A DNA stretch of 26,413 bases from assembly GCA_964471535.1 (NCBI GenBank), contig CAYYHA010000037.1, positions 1-26,413 on the forward strand, given 5' to 3'. Positions 1-8,229 of the stretch are shown here, piece after piece. The translations under genes and the position numbers were made by a program. Position 1 is the stretch's first letter, and every line of letters begins with the position of its first letter. This DNA is from CAYYHA01 sp964471535 (lineage in GTDB: Bacteria; Myxococcota; Myxococcia; SLRQ01). The notes beneath the pieces are model-generated. The model worked only from the letters and a program-made list of their open reading frames with translations, did no database searches and was not told the origin of the DNA.

Positions 1-84
1 TCCCGCGGCGGTGCCCCTCGCCCTTCTTCCTTTTCCTGCCCGCTCCCGCCTCGGCTCTGCTAGATCGCAAGAGAGGTGTCTTCC

Positions 85-2838
85 ATGTGCATCCAACGCC
101 TGCGTCTCCTAGGCCTCTGTCTCACCCTCCTTCCCGTGGCACTGCTCCACGTGCCGGGCTGCGGCGAGCCGCCGGCGGAGGGCTGCACGAGCAGCGCCGA
201 GTGTGAGGGGAACGCCGCCTGCGTGGAGGGGGTGTGCCAGCCCCTTCCCACCGACGACGACGGCGACGGAATCGACGACGAACGGGACAACTGCCCCGGC
301 GTCCCGAACCCCGACCAGAAGGACAGCGACGGGGACGGCGTCGGTGATGCGTGTGACGACGATGCCGACGGGGACGGCGTCGACGATGGGAGCGACAACT
401 GCCCCGGCATCTCCAACCCCGACCAGGCGGACAGCGACGGCGACGGCCTCGGCGATGCCTGTGACGACGACGCCGATGGGGACGGCATCCCGGACGACAT
501 CGATAACTGCCCGGGCCTCGCCAACCCCGACCAGGCTGACCGCGACGCCGACGGCGTCGGTGACGCCTGTGACGACGATCGCGACGGGGACGGCATCCCT
601 AACGACGGCGACAACTGCCCCGACGTGGCGAACCCCGACCAGGCCGACCTCGACGGTGACGGCCTCGGCGATGCTTGCGACAACGACTACGACGACGACG
701 GAGACGGCGTTCCCAACGGCGACGACAACTGTCCGATGGTCTCCAACCCCGACCAGGCGGATCTCGATGGGGACGGGATCGGGGATGCCTGTGACGCCGA
801 CCGGGACGGCGATGGCGTGGACGACGGCGACGACAACTGTCCCGACGTCCGCAACCCCGACCAGCGGGATCTCGACGGGGACGGCCTCGGGGACGCCTGC
901 GACGACGACGACGACGGAGACGGAATCCCCGATGTCAGCGACAACTGTCCGCAGGTGGCGAACCAGGACCAGGCCGACGGGGACGGGGACGGCATCGGAG
1001 ACGCATGCGACAGCGACGGAGTGCGGACGGGCCAGCCCTACAACGACCAGTGCAAGCTCCAGACCCGGGTCCCCTTCAGCACCTCGCGGGAGTGGGAGTG
1101 GCCCGGGACGCAGGCGCTGCCCATTTCCGGAAAGACGCGGGTGATGATGACGCCGGTGGTCGCGGACGTGGACGCCGACGGCGTCTCCGAGGTGGTCTTC
1201 ATCGCCCACTCACTCGATGCCGCCACCAACCAGCTGCAGTACGGGGTGTTGGTGGTGGCGAGCGGCCTCACCGGTGACACCGAGGTGATGGTTGCGCCGG
1301 CGGGCAATCGCCTGGCGCCAGCAGGCAACATCGCCGTCGCCGACCTCGACGGCGACCCGGAGTTGGAGATCGTCGCGCCGCGGTACAACGCCCCCGGGGG
1401 ATTGGTCGTCCTCGATCCCGACGGGACGGTTCTGTGGTCGTGCGTGGACACGATGAACTGCGTCGACTACCTCCACGCCGGAAACAACTGGGGTGGCCCC
1501 TCGGTGGCCGATCTCGACGGCGATGGAAGTCCGGAGATCGTCTATGGTGCGGCGGTCTACGAGCGGCAACTCGATGGGAGCTGGTCCCTCGCGTGGCAGG
1601 GTCTCTCCGGTGCCGGAGACAACGGGGTCGGGGCCCTCTCGATGGTGATCGATCTCGATCGGGACGGGAGCCCGGAGGTGGTGACGGGTCGCACCGCCTA
1701 CCATGCGGATGGCACGGTCTACTGGGACGATGCGGTGACCGACCGCGGGGGCAATCCCACCGACGGCTTCGTTGCCGCTGGCAACTTCGATGCCGATCCC
1801 GAGCCCGAGGTGGTGGTGGTCGCCGATGCGCAGATCTTCCTCCTCGAGCACGACGGCACGGTGAAATGGGGCCCGATGGTCCTGCCGGTGGGCACCGGGC
1901 TCACGCCCCGGCGCGGGGGACCGCCCACCGTCGCCGACTTCGACGGGGATGGCTACGCCGAGGTGGCGACGGCGACCAACGGCGCCTACGTGGTCTACGA
2001 CACCGATGGGAGCGTGCTCTGGTGGCAGGAGACGCAGGATCTCTCGTCGGCGGCCACCGGCAGCTCGGTCTTCGATTTCGAAGGCGATGGCTTTGCCGAG
2101 GTCGTCTACAACGACGAGCAGTACCTGCGGGTCTACGACGGCGTGACCGGCGAGATCCTCTACGAGGAGGCCAACTCCACCGCCACCGCCTACGAGTACC
2201 CGGTGGTCGTCGACGTGGACGCCGACGGCCGCGCCGAGATCATCGTGGGCGCCAACCCCTACGGTGCCACGCAGAACACGGGCATCGCCGTCTACGGCGA
2301 TCCGCAGTGGGTGGGTACCCGGAAGATCTGGAACCAGCACACCTACCACGTGACCAACATCTACGAGGACGGCGTCGTGCCCGTCGTCGAGCCTGCGTCC
2401 TGGCTGCCGGGCACCTTCGACGGCTGGCCGGTGGGCGGCGCCGGAGGGAGCTTCCGAGCCAATGCGAGCCAGCCGCCGGCCGGTTTCTATGAGCCGGCCG
2501 CCGACCTTCGCTTGAGCGGAGTGTCCATCGATCGCTCCGCCTGCGATGCCGAGGTCACCCTGCGCGTCTGGGTGGACAACGTGGGTGCGGCGACCGTACC
2601 CGCGGGCGTCGCGGTCGACCTGTACCAAGGCAACACCCCCGATCCGGCGCAGTGGATCGATCTCGTTCTCACCACCGTCGACCTCGCGCCGGGCGAGAGC
2701 GAGCGGGTCGCGTTCACGCTTCCGAGCCCGGGGCCGCGGAGCGACTACCTCCTGGTCGTGGATCTCGATGGCACGGTGAGCGAGTGCGGAAACCCGAAGG
2801 ACAACCTCTACCGCATCAGCGGCGTGGGTTGCCCGTGA
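85..2838 (+). CDS. TSP3-repeat / FG-GAP (VCBS-like) surface lipoprotein
   Basis: Predicted calcium-binding surface lipoprotein of 917 residues. A signal peptide ends at a lipobox-like V-P-G-C. After a short Cys-rich segment, residues about 57-312 hold seven thrombospondin type 3 repeats with the signature DNCPxxxNPDQ and DGxGDACD. Residues about 355-740 hold at least eight FG-GAP/VCBS-type motifs of the form DxDxDGxxE[IV], for example VADLDGDGSPEIV, which suggest a beta-propeller. Residues about 806-917 look like a CARDB-type Ig-like domain. Known TSP3 and FG-GAP motifs bind Ca2+; adhesion or cell-surface interaction is inferred. I chose ATG 85 because AGAGAGG at 70-76 lies 8 nt upstream; a GTG at 76 is in frame but would overlap that ribosome site. 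The stop overlaps the next gene. Long open frames on other frames of this repeat region are composition shadows. Confidence 0.88.
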   Translation: MCIQRLRLLGLCLTLLPVALLHVPGCGEPPAEGCTSSAECEGNAACVEGVCQPLPTDDDGDGIDDERDNCPGVPNPDQKDSDGDGVGDACDDDADGDGVDDGSDNCPGISNPDQADSDGDGLGDACDDDADGDGIPDDIDNCPGLANPDQADRDADGVGDACDDDRDGDGIPNDGDNCPDVANPDQADLDGDGLGDACDNDYDDDGDGVPNGDDNCPMVSNPDQADLDGDGIGDACDADRDGDGVDDGDDNCPDVRNPDQRDLDGDGLGDACDDDDDGDGIPDVSDNCPQVANQDQADGDGDGIGDACDSDGVRTGQPYNDQCKLQTRVPFSTSREWEWPGTQALPISGKTRVMMTPVVADVDADGVSEVVFIAHSLDAATNQLQYGVLVVASGLTGDTEVMVAPAGNRLAPAGNIAVADLDGDPELEIVAPRYNAPGGLVVLDPDGTVLWSCVDTMNCVDYLHAGNNWGGPSVADLDGDGSPEIVYGAAVYERQLDGSWSLAWQGLSGAGDNGVGALSMVIDLDRDGSPEVVTGRTAYHADGTVYWDDAVTDRGGNPTDGFVAAGNFDADPEPEVVVVADAQIFLLEHDGTVKWGPMVLPVGTGLTPRRGGPPTVADFDGDGYAEVATATNGAYVVYDTDGSVLWWQETQDLSSAATGSSVFDFEGDGFAEVVYNDEQYLRVYDGVTGEILYEEANSTATAYEYPVVVDVDADGRAEIIVGANPYGATQNTGIAVYGDPQWVGTRKIWNQHTYHVTNIYEDGVVPVVEPASWLPGTFDGWPVGGAGGSFRANASQPPAGFYEPAADLRLSGVSIDRSACDAEVTLRVWVDNVGAATVPAGVAVDLYQGNTPDPAQWIDLVLTTVDLAPGESERVAFTLPSPGPRSDYLLVVDLDGTVSECGNPKDNLYRISGVGCP
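250..1020 (+). repeat. Seven tandem 108-bp TSP3-coding repeats
   Basis: The codons for DNC of each repeat begin at 286, 394, 502, 610, 724, 832 and 940. The spacing is therefore 108 bp, except for one 114-bp step caused by two extra codons (the D-Y-D insertion) near 690. Each unit encodes 36 residues rich in Asp and Gly with two Cys. The units are similar in DNA but not identical, so they are in-frame degenerate tandem repeats rather than a recent slippage array. Confidence 0.9.
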
Positions 2839-3236
2839 CGCGGGGCCCGCGGGCGCTCGCGGGCGCGCTCCTCCTCGTTGAAGCGCTGGCGACCGCCTGC
2901 GGATCGCCGCCGGCCGCCGTGGAAGCGGTGGTGGAGAACGGGGATACGGTGGAGATCGTGGTCGATCTCCTGGTGCGCTTCGACGACGCACGCGGGGACG
3001 CCCAGGTGCAGACGTTGATGGACGGCGTCGTCGTTGCAGCGGGCGGGCAGGCGCCGGCGGCCTTCGATGCGCCCCGCGGCGAGAAGCTGCTCTTCGAGAG
3101 CAGTGTGGTTCGCGCCGGCACCACCTGGGAGATGCCAGGCATCGAGACCCCGGCCCGGCGGGGCACCTTCGTCTTCCACTGGGCACCGCTGGTCGGCGGC
3201 GGCTACGGCTACGAGACCGCCGACTGGGCCGAGTGA
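2835..3236 (+). CDS. Small putative lipoprotein, function unknown
   Basis: A 133-residue protein starting at GTG 2835, which overlaps the TGA stop of the upstream TSP3 gene (GTGA), so translational coupling is likely. The N-terminus has Arg residues, a hydrophobic stretch (ALAGALLLVEALATAC) and a lipobox-like A-T-A-C followed by Gly-Ser, consistent with export and lipidation. The rest is about 110 residues with alternating beta-type hydrophobic pattern and no motif I recognise; it ends in an aromatic, Gly-rich stretch (GGGYGYETADW). Its position suggests it works with the TSP3/FG-GAP lipoprotein, which is inference. A longer frame reaches back into the upstream gene, but only the part from about 2835 makes sense as an exported protein. 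Confidence 0.65.
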   Translation: MTRGPRALAGALLLVEALATACGSPPAAVEAVVENGDTVEIVVDLLVRFDDARGDAQVQTLMDGVVVAAGGQAPAAFDAPRGEKLLFESSVVRAGTTWEMPGIETPARRGTFVFHWAPLVGGGYGYETADWAE

Positions 3237-3287
3237 GTGGCGATCGCGCCCGCTGCCGAGCGCAACCCCCGCGCGGTGAGGGGGAAG

Positions 3288-3310
3288 GCCCGCCGCACCG
3301 GAACGCGGGC
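3288..3310 (+). terminator. Possible GC hairpin between lipoprotein gene and pilT
   Basis: GCCCGC at 3288-3293 is the exact inverse complement of GCGGGC at 3305-3310, with an 11-nt loop. There is no T tract after it, so this would be at best a non-canonical terminator. It lies in the 159-bp gap between the small lipoprotein gene and pilT. Confidence 0.22.
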
Positions 3311-3395
3311 GGGGCAGGCGCTCCTTCGGACGAGGGTAGGGAGGCGTGGCCCAGACCCCTTCGAGACTGATAGACTCCCGTGACGGAGGTCACAC

Positions 3396-4556
3396 GTGGA
3401 GCTGAACGACATCCTGGCCGTGGCCCTGCGCGGTGGTGCGAGCGACATCCATCTGAAAGCAGGGCTTCCCCCCATGTTCCGGGTCGACGGTGCCCTCGTC
3501 CCCCTGAAGGACGCGCGCCGCCTGCCCCCCGAAGACATCTCGCGCATGGCCTTCGGGATCATGAACAACTGGCAGAAAGAGCGCTTCAAGGAGTTCAACG
3601 AGCTCGACTTGGCCTATGGCGTGCCGGGGCTCGGCCGCTTCCGTGTGAACGTCTTCCAGCAGCGGGGCACCATCGGCATCGTGCTGCGCGTCATCCCCTT
3701 TCGCATCTCCACCATCGAGCAGCTTCTCCTGCCCAAGGTGCTCGAGAAGGTGGCGATGAACGAACGCGGCCTGGTGCTCGTCACCGGGACCACCGGCTCC
3801 GGTAAGTCCACCACGCTGGCGGCGATGATCGACCACATCAACACCCATCGCACCTGCCACGTGATGACCATCGAGGACCCCATCGAGTTCCTCATCCGCG
3901 ACAAGCGCTCGATCATCAATCAGCGCGAGGTGGGCGTGGACACGATGAGCTTCGGCCAGGCGCTCAAGAGTGCGCTTCGCCAGGACCCCGATGTCATCCT
4001 GGTGGGCGAGATGCGCGATCTCGAGACCATCGAGACGGCGCTGACCGCGGCGGAGACGGGCCACCTCGTCTTTTCCACGCTGCACACCCTCGACGCCACC
4101 GAGACGATCAACCGCATCATCTCCGCCTTCCCTCCGTATCAGCAGAAGCAGGTTCGTCTGCAGCTGGGTGCCGTGCTGAAGGCGGTGATCTCCCAGCGAC
4201 TGGTGCCCCGCGCCGACGGGAAGGGGCGGGTCCCCGCCGTCGAGGTGCTCATCTCCACCCACTACGTGCGGGAGCTCATCGAGGACAAGGATCGCACCAA
4301 GGAGATCCCCGAGGCGATCGCCAAGGGTCATCAGACCTATGGCACGCAGACCTTCGACCAGTCGCTGATGGGACTGCTCAAACAGGGCATCATCAGCTAC
4401 GAGGAGGCGCTGCGGCAGGCAACGAATCCCGACGACTTCGCGCTGCGGGTCAGCGGCATCTCCTCCACCTCCGACAGCAAGTGGGACGACTTCGAGGGGC
4501 AGGGTCAGCCCGCAGCCGCCGGAGGGAGCGACGACTTCAAGATCGAACGTTTCTAG
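3396..4556 (+). CDS. pilT: Type IV pilus retraction ATPase PilT
   Basis: Hexameric cytoplasmic ATPase that drives pilus retraction and twitching or social motility in known systems. The 386-residue protein has the N-terminal PAS-like PilT domain (SDIHLKAGLPP at 16-26), Walker A GTTGSGKST at 131-139, Asp box TIEDPIEF at 158-165, Walker B ILVGEMRD at 201-208 and His box GHLVFSTLHT at 222-231. The family's usual AIRNLIRE motif is replaced by YVRELIED at 290-297, as in some PilT paralogues. The C-terminus adds about 30 polar, low-complexity residues. The start is GTG 3396 with GGAGG at 3385-3389, 6 nt upstream. No pilB, pilC or pilin gene is visible nearby, so it may be a separate or accessory copy. 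Confidence 0.93.
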   Translation: MELNDILAVALRGGASDIHLKAGLPPMFRVDGALVPLKDARRLPPEDISRMAFGIMNNWQKERFKEFNELDLAYGVPGLGRFRVNVFQQRGTIGIVLRVIPFRISTIEQLLLPKVLEKVAMNERGLVLVTGTTGSGKSTTLAAMIDHINTHRTCHVMTIEDPIEFLIRDKRSIINQREVGVDTMSFGQALKSALRQDPDVILVGEMRDLETIETALTAAETGHLVFSTLHTLDATETINRIISAFPPYQQKQVRLQLGAVLKAVISQRLVPRADGKGRVPAVEVLISTHYVRELIEDKDRTKEIPEAIAKGHQTYGTQTFDQSLMGLLKQGIISYEEALRQATNPDDFALRVSGISSTSDSKWDDFEGQGQPAAAGGSDDFKIERF

Positions 4557-4646
4557 GCGCCGCTGGCGGGTGCGCCGTCTCGAAGGGTCTTGGCACGCCT
4601 GGCCGTAGGCTTGTGCGCGGCTCGGTGCGGCTTAAGTAGCGCCCGT

Positions 4647-5906
4647 ATGGCAGCGGCACCCAGCGGCCCCGACCGGGTGGCCAGGCACCCACAGGGGGCG
4701 CCGTTTGGCGCGCCGGAGGGTGCGCCTACCGTGGGCGCGAGGCTCTGCGCCGAGCCCTACCGGCTCTACTTTCCGCTGGGCTTTCTGATGGTCTGGGCCG
4801 GCCTCGCTCCGTGGGTGCTCTATGGCGTGGGCTGGGCCAGCGAGTACCGCTCGATCTTCCATGCGATGGTGCAGGTCGAAGGCTTCCTCACGAGCTTCGC
4901 CCTCGGCTTCCTCTTCACCATGTATCCGCGGAGGACCGGGACCGCGCCCGCGGCACCGTGGCAGATCGGCTTCGGGCTCCTGGCGATTCCAGCGATTGCC
5001 GTTGCAGCCCTCTTCGAGCACTGGGCCGTGAGCCAGACCGTCTGGATCGCCCTCAACGGAGTCGTCCTCGCCTTCCTCTGGCAGCGGCGGCGCGGGGCGC
5101 GAAGGCCGCCGACCGCCTTCGTCTGGCTGCCGCTCGCCTTCGTGATCTCCCTGGCAGGCACGGTGGCCACCGCGTTCGGTGGGATCCTGGGAGGCGCGTG
5201 GTGGTGGCTCCACGGCCTCGGGCTCGGGCTGGTCACGCAGGGGACCTTCCTCGCCCTGGTCGTGGGCGTCGGCACGCTCGTGGTCCCGCTGATGACCCGT
5301 GGCGCCGGGCCGCCGGACCACGGGGCGCGGCCGGGAGACGGGCTGCGCCGCCTGGCTCACCTCCTTGCCGCTGGTGCGCTGGTGGCCACCTTTTGGTTGG
5401 AGGTGCAGGTTTCGCTGCGCCTGGCGCTCCTCCTCCGCGGGGGGCTCGTCGCCCTGCTCCTCCTCTTCGGCGCCTCTCTGTGGCGCCTGCCCGCGCGGCC
5501 GGGGATCACTCGCTGGAGCATCTGGCTGGCGGCCTGGTGCGTGCCGGCGGGCTACGCCCTAGCAGCGCTCCTCGTCGACCACCACAAGGCAGGGCTGCAC
5601 CTGACCTTCATTGGCGGCTTCGGGCTGATGGTCCTGGCGGTGGCCGCACAGGTGGTCCTGGGACACGGGGGCTACGAGCGCCTCAAGAACAGCGCACCGC
5701 GCCGGCTCGTCGCCGTGCTCCTCCTCCTCCTCTCCGCGGTGGTGCTCCGCAGCCTGATGGATCTCGATCCGGCGCACTTCCTCCGCTGGATGGTGCTCGC
5801 CGCCGGGACCTTCCTCGCGGGCACCCTGGCGTGGGCCAGCCTCGTTCTGCCGCGGCTCGGGCCCGCGCCAGATCCCGAGAGGAGGGCGCAGCGCCTGCCC
5901 GGATGA
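4647..5906 (+). CDS. NnrS family heme/copper-type membrane protein
   Basis: Polytopic inner-membrane protein of 419 residues with about 12 hydrophobic segments. It matches the NnrS family pattern: an N-terminal EPYRLYFPLG, a first-helix region ending in FHAMVQVEGF (His72), FALGFLFTMYPRRTGT, an LHGLGLGLVTQGTF segment and a late GGFGLMVLAVAAQVVLGHGGY. NnrS proteins are heme- and copper-containing membrane proteins linked to nitric oxide stress and denitrification; the exact reaction is unclear. ATG 4647 is used although no clear ribosome site precedes it; an in-frame TTG at 4590 is an alternative but adds a non-family N-terminus. The first 30 residues are Pro/Gly-rich. Its TGA lies 4 nt from the stop of the convergent heme-protein gene. 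Confidence 0.82.
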   Translation: MAAAPSGPDRVARHPQGAPFGAPEGAPTVGARLCAEPYRLYFPLGFLMVWAGLAPWVLYGVGWASEYRSIFHAMVQVEGFLTSFALGFLFTMYPRRTGTAPAAPWQIGFGLLAIPAIAVAALFEHWAVSQTVWIALNGVVLAFLWQRRRGARRPPTAFVWLPLAFVISLAGTVATAFGGILGGAWWWLHGLGLGLVTQGTFLALVVGVGTLVVPLMTRGAGPPDHGARPGDGLRRLAHLLAAGALVATFWLEVQVSLRLALLLRGGLVALLLLFGASLWRLPARPGITRWSIWLAAWCVPAGYALAALLVDHHKAGLHLTFIGGFGLMVLAVAAQVVLGHGGYERLKNSAPRRLVAVLLLLLSAVVLRSLMDLDPAHFLRWMVLAAGTFLAGTLAWASLVLPRLGPAPDPERRAQRLPG

Positions 5907-5910
5907 GGGG

Positions 5911-8202
5911 CTAGGGACAGGGCGGGTTGGGGGCGCCGGGGGTGCCGCGGTCACCACGCCCGTAGCGGTGCTCGGCGAGGCACCAGGCCTCTGGGCGATC
6001 GTTGGCCACGTGGTCCAAGCCAGGCGCAAGGGAGAGGCTTGCGCCGCTTGCCACGGGAAAGCCCGTCCCGTAGTCCACGGCGTCGATCTCCACCCCACCG
6101 CAGCGGAGCGTGAGCGTGTCTCCCCCGTTGTTCAGCGTGAGGCCGATGACTGCATCGGGCACGAAGCCGGGGGTTGCGCTGCGGGCCAGCGTCACGTAGC
6201 CCCCCGGCGCCACCTGCACGCCGTCGAGGGGCGCTTCGCTCACGCGGTCGGCGATCGTGCAGCCGGCGAGATCGAGGGGATCGGCGCCGGGGTTGTGAAT
6301 CTCCAGCCATTCGCCGGCGGCATCGGGCAGCGCCTCGGGGTCGTAGAGGATCTCGGTGATCACCAGATCGCCCGCTGCGGCGGGCACCGCCGCCGGTGGG
6401 GCGTCGAAGCGGCCCCGGACGTAGGCGAAGACGTCGGCGAGTTCTTGATCGCTCAGGATCTCCCCCCAAGTGGGCATCTCGCCCACGCCGATGAGGATCT
6501 GCTGCAGAAGCGCCTCTGGATCGCGCCCGGGCACGCGTTCGTACAGGGAGGGGCCGCCCCCTCCACCGCGCCCATCGTCGCCGTGGCACGCGGCGCACTC
6601 GTGAAGGAAGATCGTCTCGCCGCGCACCGGATCGGCGGCGGCCTCGAGGATGCGCCGTGCGCGTACCGCAGGGTGGTCCCGGTCGACATAGTCGTAGTGC
6701 TCCACCTCGCTCTGGATCACCTGCGCCAGGTCGTCGACGCGCACCAGGGACCACAGATAGTCCGCGGGAAAGACCTCTCGCATCTGGCGACGCCCATGGT
6801 CGGGAAAGAGGCTCTCGTTCGTGATGACGGCCTCGAGATCGAAGGGATCGAGGGTGCCATCGCCATCGAGGTCGTACCCCACGCGGCTGCCGCCGTGTTG
6901 GTGGCAGCCGATGCAGTTGGTGCGCGCGTTCCCCCGGCCATGCTCGATGTAGGGGTTGCTACACCAGGTGGCTTCGTCCGCCGTCGCGTCGAGTGCTGCC
7001 GCGAGCGAGGGCGCATCGGCGAAGTAGGCTGCGGGATCCGCATCGCCCTCCAGGTAGTCGGCGACTACGCACATCTTGTAGTGGCCCCAGACCTCACCGA
7101 GTCGTCGCGTCAGTTCCGGGGGACGGTCGGCGCCGAAGTCCGAGTCGGGCCGGTCACTCCAGAAGAGGGTGATCCACACCCAGTGGCGCAGCTCCTTCGT
7201 CATGATGTGCAGACCTGCGAGGCGGTAGGTGTCGCCGTTGCGCAGGCGGATGGTGAAGATCTCGCTGGGATCCGGAGCGACCTGCCGGTCCCCTTCGCCC
7301 CAGTCGGCGCTCTTCTGGGGATCGAGGCGACGGGCCAGGGCGTCGCCGTCGGTGTCCCAGGCCGGCAGCGTGGCACCGAAATCGGCCCGGACCCATTGGG
7401 CCTTCACCAGGACCGCGTCGGGGGGAAACTCGCGGTTGAAGCAGTAACTGAAGTTGTCGTCGCTCGCCGGACGGGCATCGAGGGGGAGCGTCTCGAGGCT
7501 GTCGAGGCATTCGAGGATGGCCGGATAGCTCTCGAGGAGGTGGCGCACCGTGGCTGGGCTGTAGACCATCCGGGCGTTGCCGCGCGCTGCGCCGCTGAAC
7601 TGGCTCTGCCGCAGCCTCGCGCAGGCGTCCGCCTCCATCCCCTCCGGGCACTCGCCTAGCGCCTCGACATAGCGCAGGTAGCGCTCGAGAGGCCAGCGGC
7701 TGGAGCGCTCTGCTGCCTTGGCGTTCCAGCGTTCGGCGGCGTCGATCGCCTCGGGGTCGAAGGGCTCGCGCACTGCGCGGCCCTCGGGGCCCAGCGTCTC
7801 GTACAGGTGCTGGAAGAGGCGCTTGAAATCGTCCACCCCGTACCAGGTCTGCCATCTCGGCACCCTCGGGATCTCCTCCTCAGATTCGGCGCTGGCGGGA
7901 TCCTCGGCGAGCCCGAGCAGTGGCACCGGCTCGAGGACACGACCGACGATCTCCCAGGCCACCTGTCGCCGGCGTGCCATGTCGTGCTGCAGGCGCCGCT
8001 CCTCGGCCCGCAGATCCAGGTCTGCCTCGTAGGGCGCAGCGCGCCCCACGAGCTGCCGGCCGAAGGCGTCGGTCTTGCCCCCCCCGCTCACCGGGAAGTC
8101 GAGCGGCTCGACGGGGAGCTTGCCGCCCGCGTCACACGCCGCCGCGAGGAGCAGGAGGGGGAGGAGTGCGAGGCGCGTGCGCTTGGTCTTGGTTGGCTTC
8201 AC
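5911..8202 (-). CDS. Diheme c-type cytochrome lipoprotein with C-terminal lamin-tail domain
   Basis: Exported lipoprotein of 763 residues; the signal peptide ends LLLAAAC, a clear lipobox. A long N-terminal region (about 40-400) is unrecognised and carries conserved-looking aromatic stretches such as HWVWITLFWS. Two c-type heme motifs follow: CIGCH at 430-434 and CAACH at 536-540. The second belongs to a mono-heme cytochrome c fold with a likely Met ligand in GVGEMPTWGE and the usual closing helix ELADVFAYVRGRF. An EF-hand-like loop with DxDxDG begins at 444, ten residues after the first heme. Residues about 610-763 form a lamin-tail (LTD) domain: LVITEILYDP, EWLEIHNPG, LAGCTI and terminal GTPGAPNPPC. 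The start is GTG 8202 with GGGAAG a few bases upstream. It lies 27 nt after the paralogous heme-LTD gene, so the two probably form an operon. The substrate is unknown. Confidence 0.85.
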   Translation of the reverse strand: MKPTKTKRTRLALLPLLLLAAACDAGGKLPVEPLDFPVSGGGKTDAFGRQLVGRAAPYEADLDLRAEERRLQHDMARRRQVAWEIVGRVLEPVPLLGLAEDPASAESEEEIPRVPRWQTWYGVDDFKRLFQHLYETLGPEGRAVREPFDPEAIDAAERWNAKAAERSSRWPLERYLRYVEALGECPEGMEADACARLRQSQFSGAARGNARMVYSPATVRHLLESYPAILECLDSLETLPLDARPASDDNFSYCFNREFPPDAVLVKAQWVRADFGATLPAWDTDGDALARRLDPQKSADWGEGDRQVAPDPSEIFTIRLRNGDTYRLAGLHIMTKELRHWVWITLFWSDRPDSDFGADRPPELTRRLGEVWGHYKMCVVADYLEGDADPAAYFADAPSLAAALDATADEATWCSNPYIEHGRGNARTNCIGCHQHGGSRVGYDLDGDGTLDPFDLEAVITNESLFPDHGRRQMREVFPADYLWSLVRVDDLAQVIQSEVEHYDYVDRDHPAVRARRILEAAADPVRGETIFLHECAACHGDDGRGGGGGPSLYERVPGRDPEALLQQILIGVGEMPTWGEILSDQELADVFAYVRGRFDAPPAAVPAAAGDLVITEILYDPEALPDAAGEWLEIHNPGADPLDLAGCTIADRVSEAPLDGVQVAPGGYVTLARSATPGFVPDAVIGLTLNNGGDTLTLRCGGVEIDAVDYGTGFPVASGASLSLAPGLDHVANDRPEAWCLAEHRYGRGDRGTPGAPNPPCP

Positions 8203-8229
8203 GGTGCTTCCCAGGCAGGGCCGGCAGTG

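Noticed and set aside
55..85. Extended -10-like TGCTAGATC at 58-66 before the TSP3 gene
   Set aside because: The transcription start it implies (about 73) would fall inside the ribosome site at 70-76, and no -35 hexamer is present 17 nt upstream.
109..1209. Long minus-strand open frame and other frames across the TSP3 repeats
   Set aside because: Repeat codons and high GC remove stops in all frames; the products are Val/Gly- or Ser/Pro-rich with no domain, while the plus-strand frame has clear TSP3 motifs.
1210..3393. 727-codon minus-strand open frame
   Set aside because: Antisense to a well-supported gene; Arg/His-rich composition and no signal or motif.
3366..3396. Extended -10-like TGATAGACT upstream of pilT
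   Set aside because: No -35 is present at usual spacing and the leader would be only about 13 nt; too weak to list as a promoter.
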